A stretch of 52,105 nt of DNA from JAVBNW01 sp031551255. Its GTDB lineage: Bacteria > Bacillota > Clostridia > Christensenellales > UBA1750. Position numbers and translations under genes: made by a program. Shown in pieces: positions 16,395 through 23,935 of this stretch. The notes below the pieces were generated by a model that saw only the letters and a list, made by a program, of their open reading frames with translations, was not told the origin of the DNA and searched no databases. The DNA lies in the NCBI GenBank assembly GCA_031551255.1, contig JAVBNW010000083.1, forward strand, positions 1 through 52,105. The letters run 5' to 3'. Each line of letters starts with the position of its first letter. Positions within the stretch are counted from its first letter, which is position 1.

Positions 16395-16429
16395 AAAATA
16401 CCGCCCCACGCGCGTGGGACGGTATTTTT
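16395..16429 (+). terminator. Terminator of the RNA-repair operon
   Basis: Hairpin AAAATACCG-c-CCCACG / CGTGGG-a-CGGTATTTT with loop CG, ending in TTTTTCC, 9 nt after pnkp. Confidence 0.9.
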
Positions 16430-16453
16430 CCTCTTGGAGCATCGGCCAAGGCT

Positions 16454-16481
16454 TTGCGACCGGTGCTTTATCTTATATAAT
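16454..16481 (+). promoter_or_regulatory. Promoter of the ATL-like gene
   Basis: TTGCGA (16454-16459) and a perfect TATAAT (16476-16481) with a 16-bp spacer, about 45 nt before the gene start. Confidence 0.7.
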
Positions 16482-16530
16482 GGTGGGGGCGTGCCGGGTG
16501 AAACAGGCGCCGTATACGGAGGTGTTTGCT

Positions 16531-17004
16531 ATGCCGATCAAAGATCCCAACCGAAAGCTTCACGACAGCAAAGACATGCCCAAAGTTGAGATACTTACCG
16601 ACCTTAAAGCCATCGCAAGATACGGCGGCCCGCGTATGCTCATCGCACCGCCCATCGCATACGACGGATTGATGAAAAAAATACCCGAGGGGAAGCTTAT
16701 CACTACCGACAGGCTGCGTCGGCACCTTGCCGAGCGACACGATGCCGATTTTACCTGCCCATTAACCTGCGGCATCTTTGTCAACGTAGCCGCCCAAGCG
16801 AGCGAAGAGCGCCGTGGCGTGGACGAAACGCCTTGGTGGCGGACGCTGAAAAAGGATGGAGAGCTGAATGAAAAATACCCGGGCGGCCTAGGTGGCCAAA
16901 GGCTACGGCTGGAGATGGAGGGGCACGAGGTCGTTTCCAAGGGCAAGCGCTATTTTGTAAAAGACTATACGGAAAAGCTGTTTGCATTGGAAAAAGAGGA
17001 TTGA
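16531..17004 (+). CDS. MGMT/alkyltransferase-like (ATL) family protein
   Basis: A 157-residue protein resembling the DNA-binding domain of O6-methylguanine methyltransferases and ATL proteins. A helical N-terminal part (LITTDRLRRHLAERHDAD) leads to FTCPLTCGIFVNVAAQA. TPWWRTLKKDGELNEKYPGG then takes the place of the PCHRV active-site strand, and QRLRLEMEGHEV follows. The catalytic PCHR cysteine is absent, so alkyl transfer is unlikely; ATL proteins bind damaged bases without repairing them. The start ATG has GGAGGTG 7 nt upstream. It has its own promoter after the RNA-repair terminator. Family assignment is moderate. Confidence 0.7.
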   Translation: MPIKDPNRKLHDSKDMPKVEILTDLKAIARYGGPRMLIAPPIAYDGLMKKIPEGKLITTDRLRRHLAERHDADFTCPLTCGIFVNVAAQASEERRGVDETPWWRTLKKDGELNEKYPGGLGGQRLRLEMEGHEVVSKGKRYFVKDYTEKLFALEKED

Positions 17005-17079
17005 GCCGTCATGGAACGGGTGAGAGAAGCGCAAAGAATCTAAAAACGTAAAAGATATAAGGCAATAGGGGTGTATATC

Positions 17080-17493
17080 ATGGAAAGGCAAAAAATCGTT
17101 CCCTTTCTTTCCTTTACCGGAAATGCGGAAGAAGCCATGAATTTTTACGCCGCCAACCTTCCCGGCGCCCGCATCACCAGCCTAGTGCGCTATGGAAAAG
17201 AGCATCCATACGCGGCGGAGGGGGAGGAAAACAAGGTTTTACACGGCGCGTTGTCGTATGGGGGGCAGGAGATCATGTTTCTTGATATGGATGCCGCCAA
17301 TCCCGCGCCCGGTTTTAACTGGGCCATGTCCATCTACCTTACTTGCCGCGACGAGGCGGAATTCGACGCCGTTTTCCATGGCCTAAAACGGGACGGCACA
17401 GTGATGATGGGGCCTGAGGCCATCGGGCATTTGCGCAAGTGCGCATGGATAACCGACAAGTTTGGCGTGACGTGGCAGCCGGTATGGGAGTGA
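17080..17493 (+). CDS. VOC family protein (PhnB/3-demethylubiquinone methyltransferase-like)
   Basis: A 137-residue glyoxalase/VOC-superfamily protein of the PhnB-like type. It has IVPFLSFTGNAEEAMNFYAANL at the N terminus, a GALSYGGQEIMFLDMD strand, MSIYLTCRDEAEFDAVF, and the closing ITDKFGVTWQPVWE. These proteins form paired beta-alpha-beta units; the catalytic activity of this branch is generally unknown. ATG 17080 is preferred to a GTG at 17071 because AGGGGTG sits 6 nt before it. It is followed 12 nt later by another small gene on the same strand. Confidence 0.9.
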   Translation: MERQKIVPFLSFTGNAEEAMNFYAANLPGARITSLVRYGKEHPYAAEGEENKVLHGALSYGGQEIMFLDMDAANPAPGFNWAMSIYLTCRDEAEFDAVFHGLKRDGTVMMGPEAIGHLRKCAWITDKFGVTWQPVWE

Positions 17494-17505
17494 GGGAGGG
17501 ATAGC

Positions 17506-17982
17506 ATGCCCAAAGACGAATCGCTTATCGCCACGGAGCCGGAGGATATGCTGACAATTCTTAACGGATGCGACTATACAACCGCGCGCTCTTTTCATGA
17601 GCTTGGGAAGTCCCTCGGCTGCAAAATTGTGGCAAAGGCCGGTGCGAATGGCTACAAAATCGCACATTTCATTCCCGCCCCTAAAAAGCGCGCGCTGTTT
17701 ACCATAGAATGCGGCGCAAAAAAGTGGCGCGTCAAGGCAAACCTATTTCGCATCGGGGCATATCAAGATGCCGTGCAGGATAGTTCGGAAAAAATCAAGG
17801 CGGGGATTAAGGCCACGCGCGCCTGCGTGCGGTGCAATCCGGGCTGCAAGGGCCGATCCAGCTATGTGATCGACGGTGAAACCTACCTGCCTTGCTATGG
17901 CGGCGGCCACTACTTCAGCAAGCTGGACGCGCGGGATTGGGAACGGCTCAAAGAGCTAATCGCGCTGGAGAGCCGTGCATAA
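17506..17982 (+). CDS. Conserved-looking protein with Cys-rich C terminus, function unknown
   Basis: A 158-residue protein I cannot name. The N-terminal two thirds contain an LGKSLGCKIV segment and an alpha-beta pattern (YKIAHFIPAPKKRALFTIE). The C-terminal third has cysteines in the arrangement CVRCNPGC...LPCYGGGHYF, which could bind a metal. The start ATG has GAGGGAGGG upstream. It lies between the VOC gene and two other small ORFs on the same strand. No signal peptide or membrane segment is seen. Confidence 0.75.
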   Translation: MPKDESLIATEPEDMLTILNGCDYTTARSFHELGKSLGCKIVAKAGANGYKIAHFIPAPKKRALFTIECGAKKWRVKANLFRIGAYQDAVQDSSEKIKAGIKATRACVRCNPGCKGRSSYVIDGETYLPCYGGGHYFSKLDARDWERLKELIALESRA

Positions 17983-17999
17983 TATGAGGTGAAAAAGTT

Positions 18000-18212
18000 A
18001 TGAGCAAATACGACGCGCTATGGACATTTGTCCAAAAAAACGGCAGTTCCGAAATAAAGCTGACGTTCGACGAGATACGGGATATTGCCGGGGTTGAGAT
18101 CGACCATTCTTTTTTGAACTACAAAAAAGAATTGACCTCGTATGGTTATCAGGTTGGAAAGATTTCCCTCAAGGAAAAGACGGTCGCCTTTCATAAGACC
18201 GCCACTGTTTAG
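18000..18212 (+). CDS. Small protein of unknown function (70 aa)
   Basis: A 70-residue ORF with GAGGTG about 8 nt before ATG 18000. It contains IKLTFDEIRDIAGVEIDHSFLNYKKEL, a pattern seen in small conserved bacterial proteins of unknown function with a short helix-strand fold. It sits 17 nt after the Cys-rich protein gene and 21 nt before a YjbR gene, suggesting co-transcription. No catalytic motif is seen. Confidence 0.75.
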   Translation: MSKYDALWTFVQKNGSSEIKLTFDEIRDIAGVEIDHSFLNYKKELTSYGYQVGKISLKEKTVAFHKTATV

Positions 18213-18233
18213 CCTGGGGAAGGGGATACCTTC

Positions 18234-18590
18234 ATGATGAGCCGAGAAGAAATCCTTGACTATGTAAAAGAAAAATATGGCGTCGATCCTGACTATCCAT
18301 GGGTAAAAACCCCAAACTATGCCATTTTACGTCATCGGCACAGCCACAAGTGGTTTGGCGCCATCGTGGATATCTCGAAAAATAAGCTGGGCCTTCGTGG
18401 GGATCGGCTCGTGGACGCGATCAACCTGAAATGCGATCCCCTTTTAACCGGTTCGCTAAGGGAAGAGGCGGGCATTTTCCCTGCGTATCGCATGAACAAA
18501 GAGCATTGGATCAGCATTTTATTAAGCGGCCCCGTTCATAAGGAGAAGATCCTCGCTTTGATCGACATGAGCTTTCGATTGACGGAATAA
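18234..18590 (+). CDS. MmcQ/YjbR family protein
   Basis: A 118-residue protein of the MmcQ/YjbR (CyaY-like fold) family. It has the typical opening REEILDYVKEKYGVDPDYPW, a central HKWFGAIVDISKNKLGL, then INLKCDPLL, MNKEHWISILL and a C-terminal LIDMSFRLTE. The family is thought to bind DNA, but the function is not settled. Two adjacent ATG codons (18234, 18237) are possible starts, with GGGGAAGGGG upstream. It is the last of a run of small plus-strand genes. Confidence 0.9.
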   Translation: MMSREEILDYVKEKYGVDPDYPWVKTPNYAILRHRHSHKWFGAIVDISKNKLGLRGDRLVDAINLKCDPLLTGSLREEAGIFPAYRMNKEHWISILLSGPVHKEKILALIDMSFRLTE

Positions 18591-18606
18591 GCGGCCCATA
18601 TATAAA

Positions 18607-18634
18607 AGCTCACCATGCAAAGGCATGGTGAGCT
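18607..18634 (-). terminator. Terminator of the GNAT gene
   Basis: A perfect 12-bp hairpin AGCTCACCATGC / GCATGGTGAGCT. The T-run (TTTTATAT) follows only on the minus strand, so it ends the acetyltransferase transcript; it may also stop the convergent YjbR transcript. Confidence 0.85.
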
Positions 18635-18694
18635 CGGCGACGCGTGACTCATCTGATGATTGTAGATTGTGATGTATTATAGAAAATGCTTATA

Positions 18695-19240
18695 CTATTC
18701 GTGAAGAAAATCTTCCCTCAACAATCCATAAATCACGGAATCGGTTAATTTCCCTTCATGATTTCGATTATCTTGCCTCAATGTTCCCTCATATTTCATT
18801 CCGGCATTTGCCATCACTTTACCAGATGCAGGGTTGTCAGCCAAATGACCTCCTTGCACGCGGTTATAGGCGACTTCAATAAGCAAAAACTCGAGAATAC
18901 GTTTCAATGCTCCGCTTGCATAACCTTTGTTACGATATTTCGGGTTTATCGCATATGCAATTTCACAAGATAACATTTTTTCATCAGAACACACTGTTAA
19001 CATGCCACCAATTACTCTGTCAGTCGCTTTTTCGACAATAGCCCAGTAGTAATAATCATCACTTGTATATTTATCAACAACTCTTGCTAATTCTGATGCT
19101 TGTTCCTCTGAGAACGGCGCTTCCCATACGACATCACCGCTTTCAGAATCTACACATGCATAATCATAAGCGTCTTCAATTGTATATCGACGCAATGTCA
19201 ATTTTTCTGTTTCTATTTTTTTCGTCCCAATATGATTCAT
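18695..19240 (-). CDS. GNAT family N-acetyltransferase (RimJ/RimL type)
   Basis: A 181-residue acetyltransferase. The acetyl-CoA binding loop is YRNKGYASGAL. IEVAYNRVQGGHLADNPASGKVMANAGMKYEGTLRQ is the characteristic RimJ/RimL-like ending in which an Asn precedes the helix. The substrate is unknown (a ribosomal-protein N terminus or a small molecule). The gene is clearly richer in A+T than its neighbours and has less GC-biased codons, which suggests recent acquisition. It is flanked by its own terminator and an extended -10 element (TGGTATAAT, 19294-19286). Confidence 0.92.
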   Translation of the reverse strand: MNHIGTKKIETEKLTLRRYTIEDAYDYACVDSESGDVVWEAPFSEEQASELARVVDKYTSDDYYYWAIVEKATDRVIGGMLTVCSDEKMLSCEIAYAINPKYRNKGYASGALKRILEFLLIEVAYNRVQGGHLADNPASGKVMANAGMKYEGTLRQDNRNHEGKLTDSVIYGLLREDFLHE

Positions 19241-19309
19241 GATTATCCATCCTCACAGTATATAAACTATCTTCGCTTGCCACTCATTATACCACACCAA
19301 ACATAAGAA

Positions 19310-19348
19310 AAAGGACATAACTTTCCTTATCGGAAAGCTATGTCCTTT
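19310..19348 (-). terminator. Terminator of tRNA-Trp
   Basis: On the minus strand a long hairpin AAAGGACATAGCTTTCC / GGAAAGTTATGTCCTTT with loop GATAA or similar, followed by TTTTTC, immediately after the tRNA 3' CCA. Confidence 0.88.
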
Positions 19349-19421
19349 GGCAGGGGCAGAAGGATTTGAACCCTCAAGAACGGTTTTGGAGACCGCTATG
19401 TTACCATTACATCATGCCCCT
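19348..19421 (-). tRNA. tRNA-Trp (anticodon CCA)
   Basis: A full cloverleaf reads on the minus strand. The acceptor stem is AGGGGCA / TGCCCCT. The D arm is ATGT / ACAT with loop AATGGTA. The anticodon arm is GCGGT-CTCCAAA-ACCGT with anticodon CCA at 19389-19387. The T arm is GAGGG-TTCAAAT-CCTTC, the discriminator is G, and the CCA end is encoded. It has its own promoter and terminator and decodes UGG. Confidence 0.97.
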
Positions 19422-19437
19422 AGGCGGAACATGCAGT

Positions 19438-19466
19438 ATCATAGCACACCCATGTTCAATCGTCAA
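19438..19466 (-). promoter_or_regulatory. Promoter of tRNA-Trp
   Basis: TTGACG (19466-19461) and TATGAT (19443-19438) with a 17-bp spacer, 17 nt before the tRNA 5' end. Confidence 0.85.
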
Positions 19467-19495
19467 TTGCCAATTTGGGCGCCATCCACTATACT
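19467..19495 (+). promoter_or_regulatory. Promoter of the proC operon
   Basis: TTGCCA (19467-19472) and TATACT (19490-19495) with a 17-bp spacer, back to back with the tRNA-Trp promoter and 26 nt before the proC start. Confidence 0.8.
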
Positions 19496-19521
19496 AAAGC
19501 GGCGAGGGAGGGGATTCTTTT

Positions 19522-20292
19522 ATGGCCATCGAAAAAATCGGCTTTATCGGCGGGGGCAACATGGCCTGCGCAATCATCGCGGGCATCAAGGGCATGCCCG
19601 TGACCGTCGGTGTCAGCGATCCCGCGGGCTGCAATGCCGAGGCGGAGCTCTTTTCCGACAACGTGATTTTAACGCAATGGGCCGATCTCGTTGTGTTTGC
19701 CGTAAAGCCCCACATCATGCCGTCCGTGATGAAGGAAGTCGCGCCGGTCGCCGCGGAAAAGCCTTTTATTTCCATCGCGGCGGGCATATCGACAAGTGCG
19801 ATCAGCGCGGCGTTGCCGGGAGCGCGCACATTGCGCGTGATGCCCAACACCCCGGCGATGCTTAGACAAGGGATGAGCGTATTCGCGCTGCCGCACACGC
19901 TTTCGCAAGACGAACTTGCCTTCGCCAAGGCCATGTTTGCGTGCGTTGGCTCGGTTGCGGAGGTGGGCGAGGGGCTGATGGCGGCCGTAACTTCGCTCAG
20001 CGGCAGCGGCCCCGCATACTTCTTTCTGCTGATCGAAGCGATGGCCGACGCCGGCGTAAAAAACGGCCTGCCCCGCGCGTTAGCTTACCAACTAGCTTCG
20101 CAAACGGCGGTCGGTTCTGGAATTATGGTTCGCGACTCGGGTCGGCATCCGGGCGTCCTCAAGGATGAAGTGTGCAGCCCGTACGGCACGACCATCGCCG
20201 CGATTGCCGCCTTGGAACATGCTGGCGCACGCGCCGCGATGATGGACGCGGTAGAGGCCGCTTACCGGCGCGCCAAGGAGTTGGAAGCGTGA
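19522..20292 (+). CDS. proC: Pyrroline-5-carboxylate reductase
   Basis: Last step of proline synthesis: reduces 1-pyrroline-5-carboxylate to proline with NAD(P)H. It is 256 residues, slightly short of the usual 265-275. The N-terminal Rossmann motif is IGFIGGGNMACAI. AVKPH and ISIAAGIS follow. The conserved P5CR signature in the C-terminal helical domain is SLSGSGPAYFFLLIEAMADAGVKNGL, followed by HPGVLKDEVCSPYGTTI. GGGAGGGG precedes the ATG. The stop overlaps the rnhA GTG start, so it is translationally coupled to the next genes. Confidence 0.96.
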   Translation: MAIEKIGFIGGGNMACAIIAGIKGMPVTVGVSDPAGCNAEAELFSDNVILTQWADLVVFAVKPHIMPSVMKEVAPVAAEKPFISIAAGISTSAISAALPGARTLRVMPNTPAMLRQGMSVFALPHTLSQDELAFAKAMFACVGSVAEVGEGLMAAVTSLSGSGPAYFFLLIEAMADAGVKNGLPRALAYQLASQTAVGSGIMVRDSGRHPGVLKDEVCSPYGTTIAAIAALEHAGARAAMMDAVEAAYRRAKELEA

Positions 20293-20792
20293 ATACCGAC
20301 CGTGTTCTCATCTATACCGACGGCGCGTGCTCGGGCAACCCGGGCCCGGGGGGGTGGGCGGCAATCTTAAGCTTGGGCGACTACCGCCGCGAAATCAGTG
20401 GCTACGAGCCGGAAACCACCAACAACCGCATGGAGCTTCTGGCGGCCATCCGGGCAATTGCATGCCTAAAGCGGCGCTGCGACGTGAAGCTCTATTCCGA
20501 TTCCAGCTATCTTGTGAACGCGTTTGCCCAAGGATGGCTCGTGAACTGGCAGCGCAACGGCTGGAAAAAGAGCGACAAGCAGCCGGTCGAAAACCAGGAT
20601 CTTTGGCGAAACCTGCTCGAATTGTGTGCGCAGCACAGCGTTGAGTTTGTCAAGGTGAAAGGTCATGCCGATCACCCGGAAAACAACCGCTGCGATGAGC
20701 TCGCGCGCGCGGCAATCCGACAAGCACGCGCCTGTGAAGGCGGTGAAGGCATTGCGCGAAGGTTGGATGCCGAGGAAAGTGGGGGGCAATAG
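20289..20792 (+). CDS. rnhA: Ribonuclease HI
   Basis: A 167-residue RNase HI that cuts the RNA strand of RNA-DNA hybrids. All four catalytic carboxylates are present: Asp in YTDGACSGNPGPGGW, Glu in TTNNRMELLAAI, Asp in LYSDSSYLVNA, and Asp in GHADHPENNRCDELAR. The basic handle region is LVNWQRNGWKKSDKQPVEN. The start is GTG at 20289, overlapping the proC stop (GTGA). A longer upstream frame would read through proC. The radical SAM gene starts directly after its stop. Confidence 0.96.
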   Translation: MNTDRVLIYTDGACSGNPGPGGWAAILSLGDYRREISGYEPETTNNRMELLAAIRAIACLKRRCDVKLYSDSSYLVNAFAQGWLVNWQRNGWKKSDKQPVENQDLWRNLLELCAQHSVEFVKVKGHADHPENNRCDELARAAIRQARACEGGEGIARRLDAEESGGQ

Positions 20793-21866
20793 ATGGCAAA
20801 GCATTTCGATATGTCGTATCTTGGCGTCATGGCCGATATGGCAGGCTGTCCGAACCGCTGCCGCCACTGCTGGTTGGGCGGCCATAAAAACGGCAGCATA
20901 GGCGTCGAAGAATTCAAAGAAATCGCTGCGGAGTTCAAAAACTGGCGAGACGAAAGCGGACGCGGCATTGAAGAACTCGGTTTCTTTTCGTGGTGGCGCG
21001 AGCCGGATTACCGCGACGACTACCGCGAGCTATGGCAGCTTGAGCAAGAGCTATCATCGCCCGGGCGCGCGCAGCGCTATGAACTGCTGTCCATATGGCG
21101 GCTGGCGCGCGATGAAAGCTATGCCGCATGGGCGGCTACGTTAAAGCCCACGGCCTGCCAGATTTCTTTTTTCGGCATGCAGGAGAATACCGATTGGGGG
21201 GTGCGAAGGAAAGGCGCCTTTCAGGATAGCCTCTTGGCGACCGAGCGGTTGCTCAGCGTTGGAATCGCCCCGCGCTGGCAGATTTTTGTCACAAAACGCT
21301 GCCTTGGCGAGTTGGACGAATTTTTGCGGCTCATCTATGATCTCGATCTTAACAGGCGCTGCGAAGCGATCGGGCGCAAGTTTGATGTCTTCATCGGCAC
21401 TATAGAGCCGGAGGGCGGCGGATACGCAATCGAGGGCGCTCGAGTCGAAGAGGGCGACCTTAGTCTGATCCCGAACGAGCTGCTGGCCATATGCCGCGAA
21501 AAAGTCGACCCGTTCGGTCAATCCGAGCGCGTTTTGCTCGAATCGCTGCTAAGCGAGGATGCGCCGCCGAACGTGAGTGTGCCGATACCAAGCATAGCGA
21601 TAGACGCCAATTACGACGTGTATCCCAACATCGCCGAGCCGACCGAATGGTGGCGGCTGGGCAACCTAAAAACAGATGGGGTAGGCGCTGTCCTCAACGC
21701 GTACGTGCATGAAACGACGCCGGGCATGAGGATGAACCGCGAAATGCCGATACGCGAACTGGCACGTCGGTATGGTGAAAAAAGCAGCAAAAAAATGTAC
21801 AAAAAAGATGATCTCATCTGCCGATGGTTGCACCAATGGGGTATGGATTATGGGGAATGCAAATAG
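20793..21866 (+). CDS. Radical SAM-like protein of unknown substrate
   Basis: A 357-residue protein with an N-terminal cluster motif CPNRCRHC (Cys19, Cys23, Cys26; CxxxCxxC) that binds the 4Fe-4S cluster in radical SAM enzymes. Later features are GFFSWWREPDYRDDYREL in place of the common glycine-rich strand, TACQISFFGMQENTDW, and a C-terminal part with IPSIAIDANYDVYPNIAEPTEWWRLGNL, a pattern like the C-terminal segment of SPASM-type enzymes though without a Cys cluster. The ATG directly follows the rnhA stop. It sits between rnhA and an alpha/beta hydrolase in the proC operon. No substrate can be proposed. Confidence 0.8.
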   Translation: MAKHFDMSYLGVMADMAGCPNRCRHCWLGGHKNGSIGVEEFKEIAAEFKNWRDESGRGIEELGFFSWWREPDYRDDYRELWQLEQELSSPGRAQRYELLSIWRLARDESYAAWAATLKPTACQISFFGMQENTDWGVRRKGAFQDSLLATERLLSVGIAPRWQIFVTKRCLGELDEFLRLIYDLDLNRRCEAIGRKFDVFIGTIEPEGGGYAIEGARVEEGDLSLIPNELLAICREKVDPFGQSERVLLESLLSEDAPPNVSVPIPSIAIDANYDVYPNIAEPTEWWRLGNLKTDGVGAVLNAYVHETTPGMRMNREMPIRELARRYGEKSSKKMYKKDDLICRWLHQWGMDYGECK

Positions 21867-21878
21867 GGCGGGGGCCGT

Positions 21879-22757
21879 ATGATGAAGGTATATAGGAGCG
21901 CCAAAGCGGAAAAGGCAATACTCGATACCTACGATCAACTGCTTGTCATGTGGAACGTGGCGAAGGTGGAGCGTGATATCCCAACGTCCTACGGCTCGAC
22001 CCATGTGATTCAGTGTGGCGACGAGGGCAATGCGCCGCTGGTGCTTTTTCACGGCGTCGGGGATGATTCCGCGCTGATGTGGCTGTACAACGCAAAGTTT
22101 CTTTCGGAACGGTTTTGCGTGTATGCGGTCGACACGATAGGCGGCCCGGGCAAGAGCAGGCCGGGTGAAGCATACGACGAAAATTTTGACGATGCGACTT
22201 GGATCGACGCCGTATTCGATGCACTTCGTCTTGATAAAGCGTTCGTGGCGGGCGTTTCGCACGGCGCGTACCTTGCGCAGTATTACGGAGCGCATCGTCC
22301 AAACCGCGTGGAAAAGATGCTTTGTATGGCCGGATCGGTACCCGTTGGAAGCGGGAGCCCGATGAAAACTATGATGAAAATCTTCCTTCCGGAAGCGCTT
22401 TTTCCGACGGAAAAGAACGTGGCTAAGCTATTGCGCAAGCTCTGCGGGGACAACAGCGAAGTTTTCACCGGCAATCCCGCGGTTTTGGCGCATTACAAAT
22501 GCCTTCTGAAAGGCTTCAACAATATGGCGATGCGCTACCATAAGGTCGAAAGCCTTGCAGATAGTGCGATCGATTCCATACGCGAAAAAACGCTTTATCT
22601 TATCGGAGACGACGATCCGTTCGCGAAGCTCGGCGGCAAGGATGCCTTGTTGCGTTACAATATGAATGCGCAATTTTATCCCGGCGTGGGGCACGGTATC
22701 AACCACGAGATTGCCGAGGAAATTAATCGACGGATCGCCACATGGTTTTTAGCATAG
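21879..22757 (+). CDS. Alpha/beta hydrolase
   Basis: A 292-residue alpha/beta hydrolase. Features: the oxyanion-hole segment LVLFHGVGDDSALMW, the nucleophile elbow AGVSHGAYLAQYY (Ser in GVSHG), an acid in LIGDDDPFAKLGG, and the catalytic His in YPGVGHGINHE. Family members include esterases, carboxylesterases and C-C hydrolases; the substrate is unknown. GGGCGGGGG precedes paired ATG codons at 21879 and 21882. Last gene of the proC-rnhA-radical SAM run, 12 nt after the radical SAM gene, followed by an inverted repeat and a terminator. Confidence 0.92.
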   Translation: MMKVYRSAKAEKAILDTYDQLLVMWNVAKVERDIPTSYGSTHVIQCGDEGNAPLVLFHGVGDDSALMWLYNAKFLSERFCVYAVDTIGGPGKSRPGEAYDENFDDATWIDAVFDALRLDKAFVAGVSHGAYLAQYYGAHRPNRVEKMLCMAGSVPVGSGSPMKTMMKIFLPEALFPTEKNVAKLLRKLCGDNSEVFTGNPAVLAHYKCLLKGFNNMAMRYHKVESLADSAIDSIREKTLYLIGDDDPFAKLGGKDALLRYNMNAQFYPGVGHGINHEIAEEINRRIATWFLA

Positions 22758-22759
22758 AG

Positions 22760-22812
22760 TGCACTCTATATCTTTTCGCAAAAGACAACTTTTACGAAAA
22801 GATATGGGTGCA
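22760..22812. repeat. Inverted repeat, candidate dif-like recombination site
   Basis: Outer arms ATATCTTTTCG (22768-22778) and CGAAAAGATAT (22795-22805) are perfect, flanked by TGCAC (22760-22764) and GTGCA (22808-22812). Inside are two smaller palindromes, TCTTTT-CGC-AAAAGA (22771-22785) and CTTTT-ACG-AAAAG (22789-22801), separated by CAA. Two palindromic half-sites beside a Xer-type recombinase gene resemble the site that single-recombinase XerS systems use next to their own gene. A transcriptional role cannot be excluded. Confidence 0.55.
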
Positions 22813-22823
22813 TTTCGCAACAT

Positions 22824-22845
22824 CGCCGCCTCGGGCGGCGTTTTT
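22824..22845 (+). terminator. Terminator after the hydrolase gene
   Basis: CGCCGCC-TCG-GGCGGCG followed by TTTTTC, between the inverted repeat and the recombinase start. Confidence 0.85.
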
Positions 22846-22872
22846 CTTATAGAAGCTTTGGGAGGTCTTACC

Positions 22873-23919
22873 ATGCAAGGCAGCCACCGCGTTCAAACGG
22901 ATAAGCGCAATACCGCGTTGCTGCGCGAAGTCATCCAAGAGTTGCCCACGTTTTGCGCGCAGTTCTTTCGCGGCATCGAGCCGCAGACCACGGTGCTTAC
23001 GCGGCTTAACTACGCCTACGATCTTCGCGTTTTTTTTCGCTTTCTAAGCCGGGAAATCCCGCGTTTCTCCGGGCGCGCCGTGCAAGAATTTTCTATTGTA
23101 GATATTGCCGACGTTCAGCCGGTCGACCTGGAAATCTATCTTGAATACTTAACCTTATACGAGCACGACGAACGGGATTTGGAGAATCACGAATCCGGCA
23201 AGGAACGCAAGCTGAGCGCGGTGAGAACGCTGTGTAAGTATCTGTTTAAGCACGAGCTGATCCCGGCCAACGTGGCCGCGCTCGTCGAATTGCCCAAAAA
23301 ACACGAAAAGCCGATCGTCAGGCTCGAGCCCGACGAGGTCGCGAAAATTTTGGACGCCGCCGATACCGGCGAAGGCTTTTCGGATCATCAAAAAAAAATC
23401 CAGCAAAAGACCCGCGCGCGCGATGTCGCGTTGCTCACGCTCTTTTTATCCACCGGCATACGCGTGAGCGAATGCGTCGGCATCGACATCGCGGATTTGG
23501 ATTTTACCGTAAACGGCTTTGCCGTTACGCGCAAGGGCGGCGACCGCGTGATTTTGTACTTTCCGGACGAGACTGCCGACGCGCTTAAGGCATATTTGAA
23601 GGAAAGGCTTGCGATCCTCCCCTGCCCCGGCCACGAAAACGCCCTTTTCCTTTCCATGCAAAAAAAGAGAATGAACGTTCGCTCTATGGAGTTTCTCGTG
23701 AAGCGCTATGCTGCGGTGGCCGCGCCGCTGAAGAAAATATCGCCACACAAGCTGCGCTCCACGTTCGGCACGTCGCTCTATCGGGAGACCGGCGATATCT
23801 ACCTGGTCGCCGATGTTTTGGGGCACAGCGACGTCAACACCACCCGAAAACACTACGCCGCCATGTCCGACGAAAAGCGGCGCATGGCGGCGAAGGCGAT
23901 CAAGTTGCGGGATGACTAG
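22873..23919 (+). CDS. Tyrosine recombinase, XerS/Xer-like
   Basis: A 348-residue tyrosine recombinase. The N-terminal SAM-like core-binding domain (residues about 20-150) includes TRLNYAYDLRVFFRFLSRE. The catalytic domain has the pentad STGIRVSE (Arg), RKGGD (Lys), HKLRSTFGT (His-x-x-Arg), VLGHSDVNTTRKHY (His and the nucleophile Tyr). The start ATG has GGGAGG upstream; longer frames cross the terminator. Length and N terminus resemble XerS-type single chromosome-dimer recombinases more than phage integrases, and no phage genes surround it. A dif-like inverted repeat lies just upstream. It ends 16 nt from the convergent blaR-like gene. Confidence 0.88.
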   Translation: MQGSHRVQTDKRNTALLREVIQELPTFCAQFFRGIEPQTTVLTRLNYAYDLRVFFRFLSREIPRFSGRAVQEFSIVDIADVQPVDLEIYLEYLTLYEHDERDLENHESGKERKLSAVRTLCKYLFKHELIPANVAALVELPKKHEKPIVRLEPDEVAKILDAADTGEGFSDHQKKIQQKTRARDVALLTLFLSTGIRVSECVGIDIADLDFTVNGFAVTRKGGDRVILYFPDETADALKAYLKERLAILPCPGHENALFLSMQKKRMNVRSMEFLVKRYAAVAAPLKKISPHKLRSTFGTSLYRETGDIYLVADVLGHSDVNTTRKHYAAMSDEKRRMAAKAIKLRDD

Positions 23920-23935
23920 GGCGTACCTCCAAGCC

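Noticed and set aside
16531..17004. Possible active O6-methylguanine methyltransferase
   Set aside because: The PCHR active-site cysteine is replaced by TPWWR, so an ATL-like or other DNA-binding role is more likely.
22873..23919. Tyrosine recombinase considered as a prophage or integrative-element integrase
   Set aside because: No phage or conjugation genes, no tRNA attachment site next to it, and length and N terminus fit Xer-type proteins.
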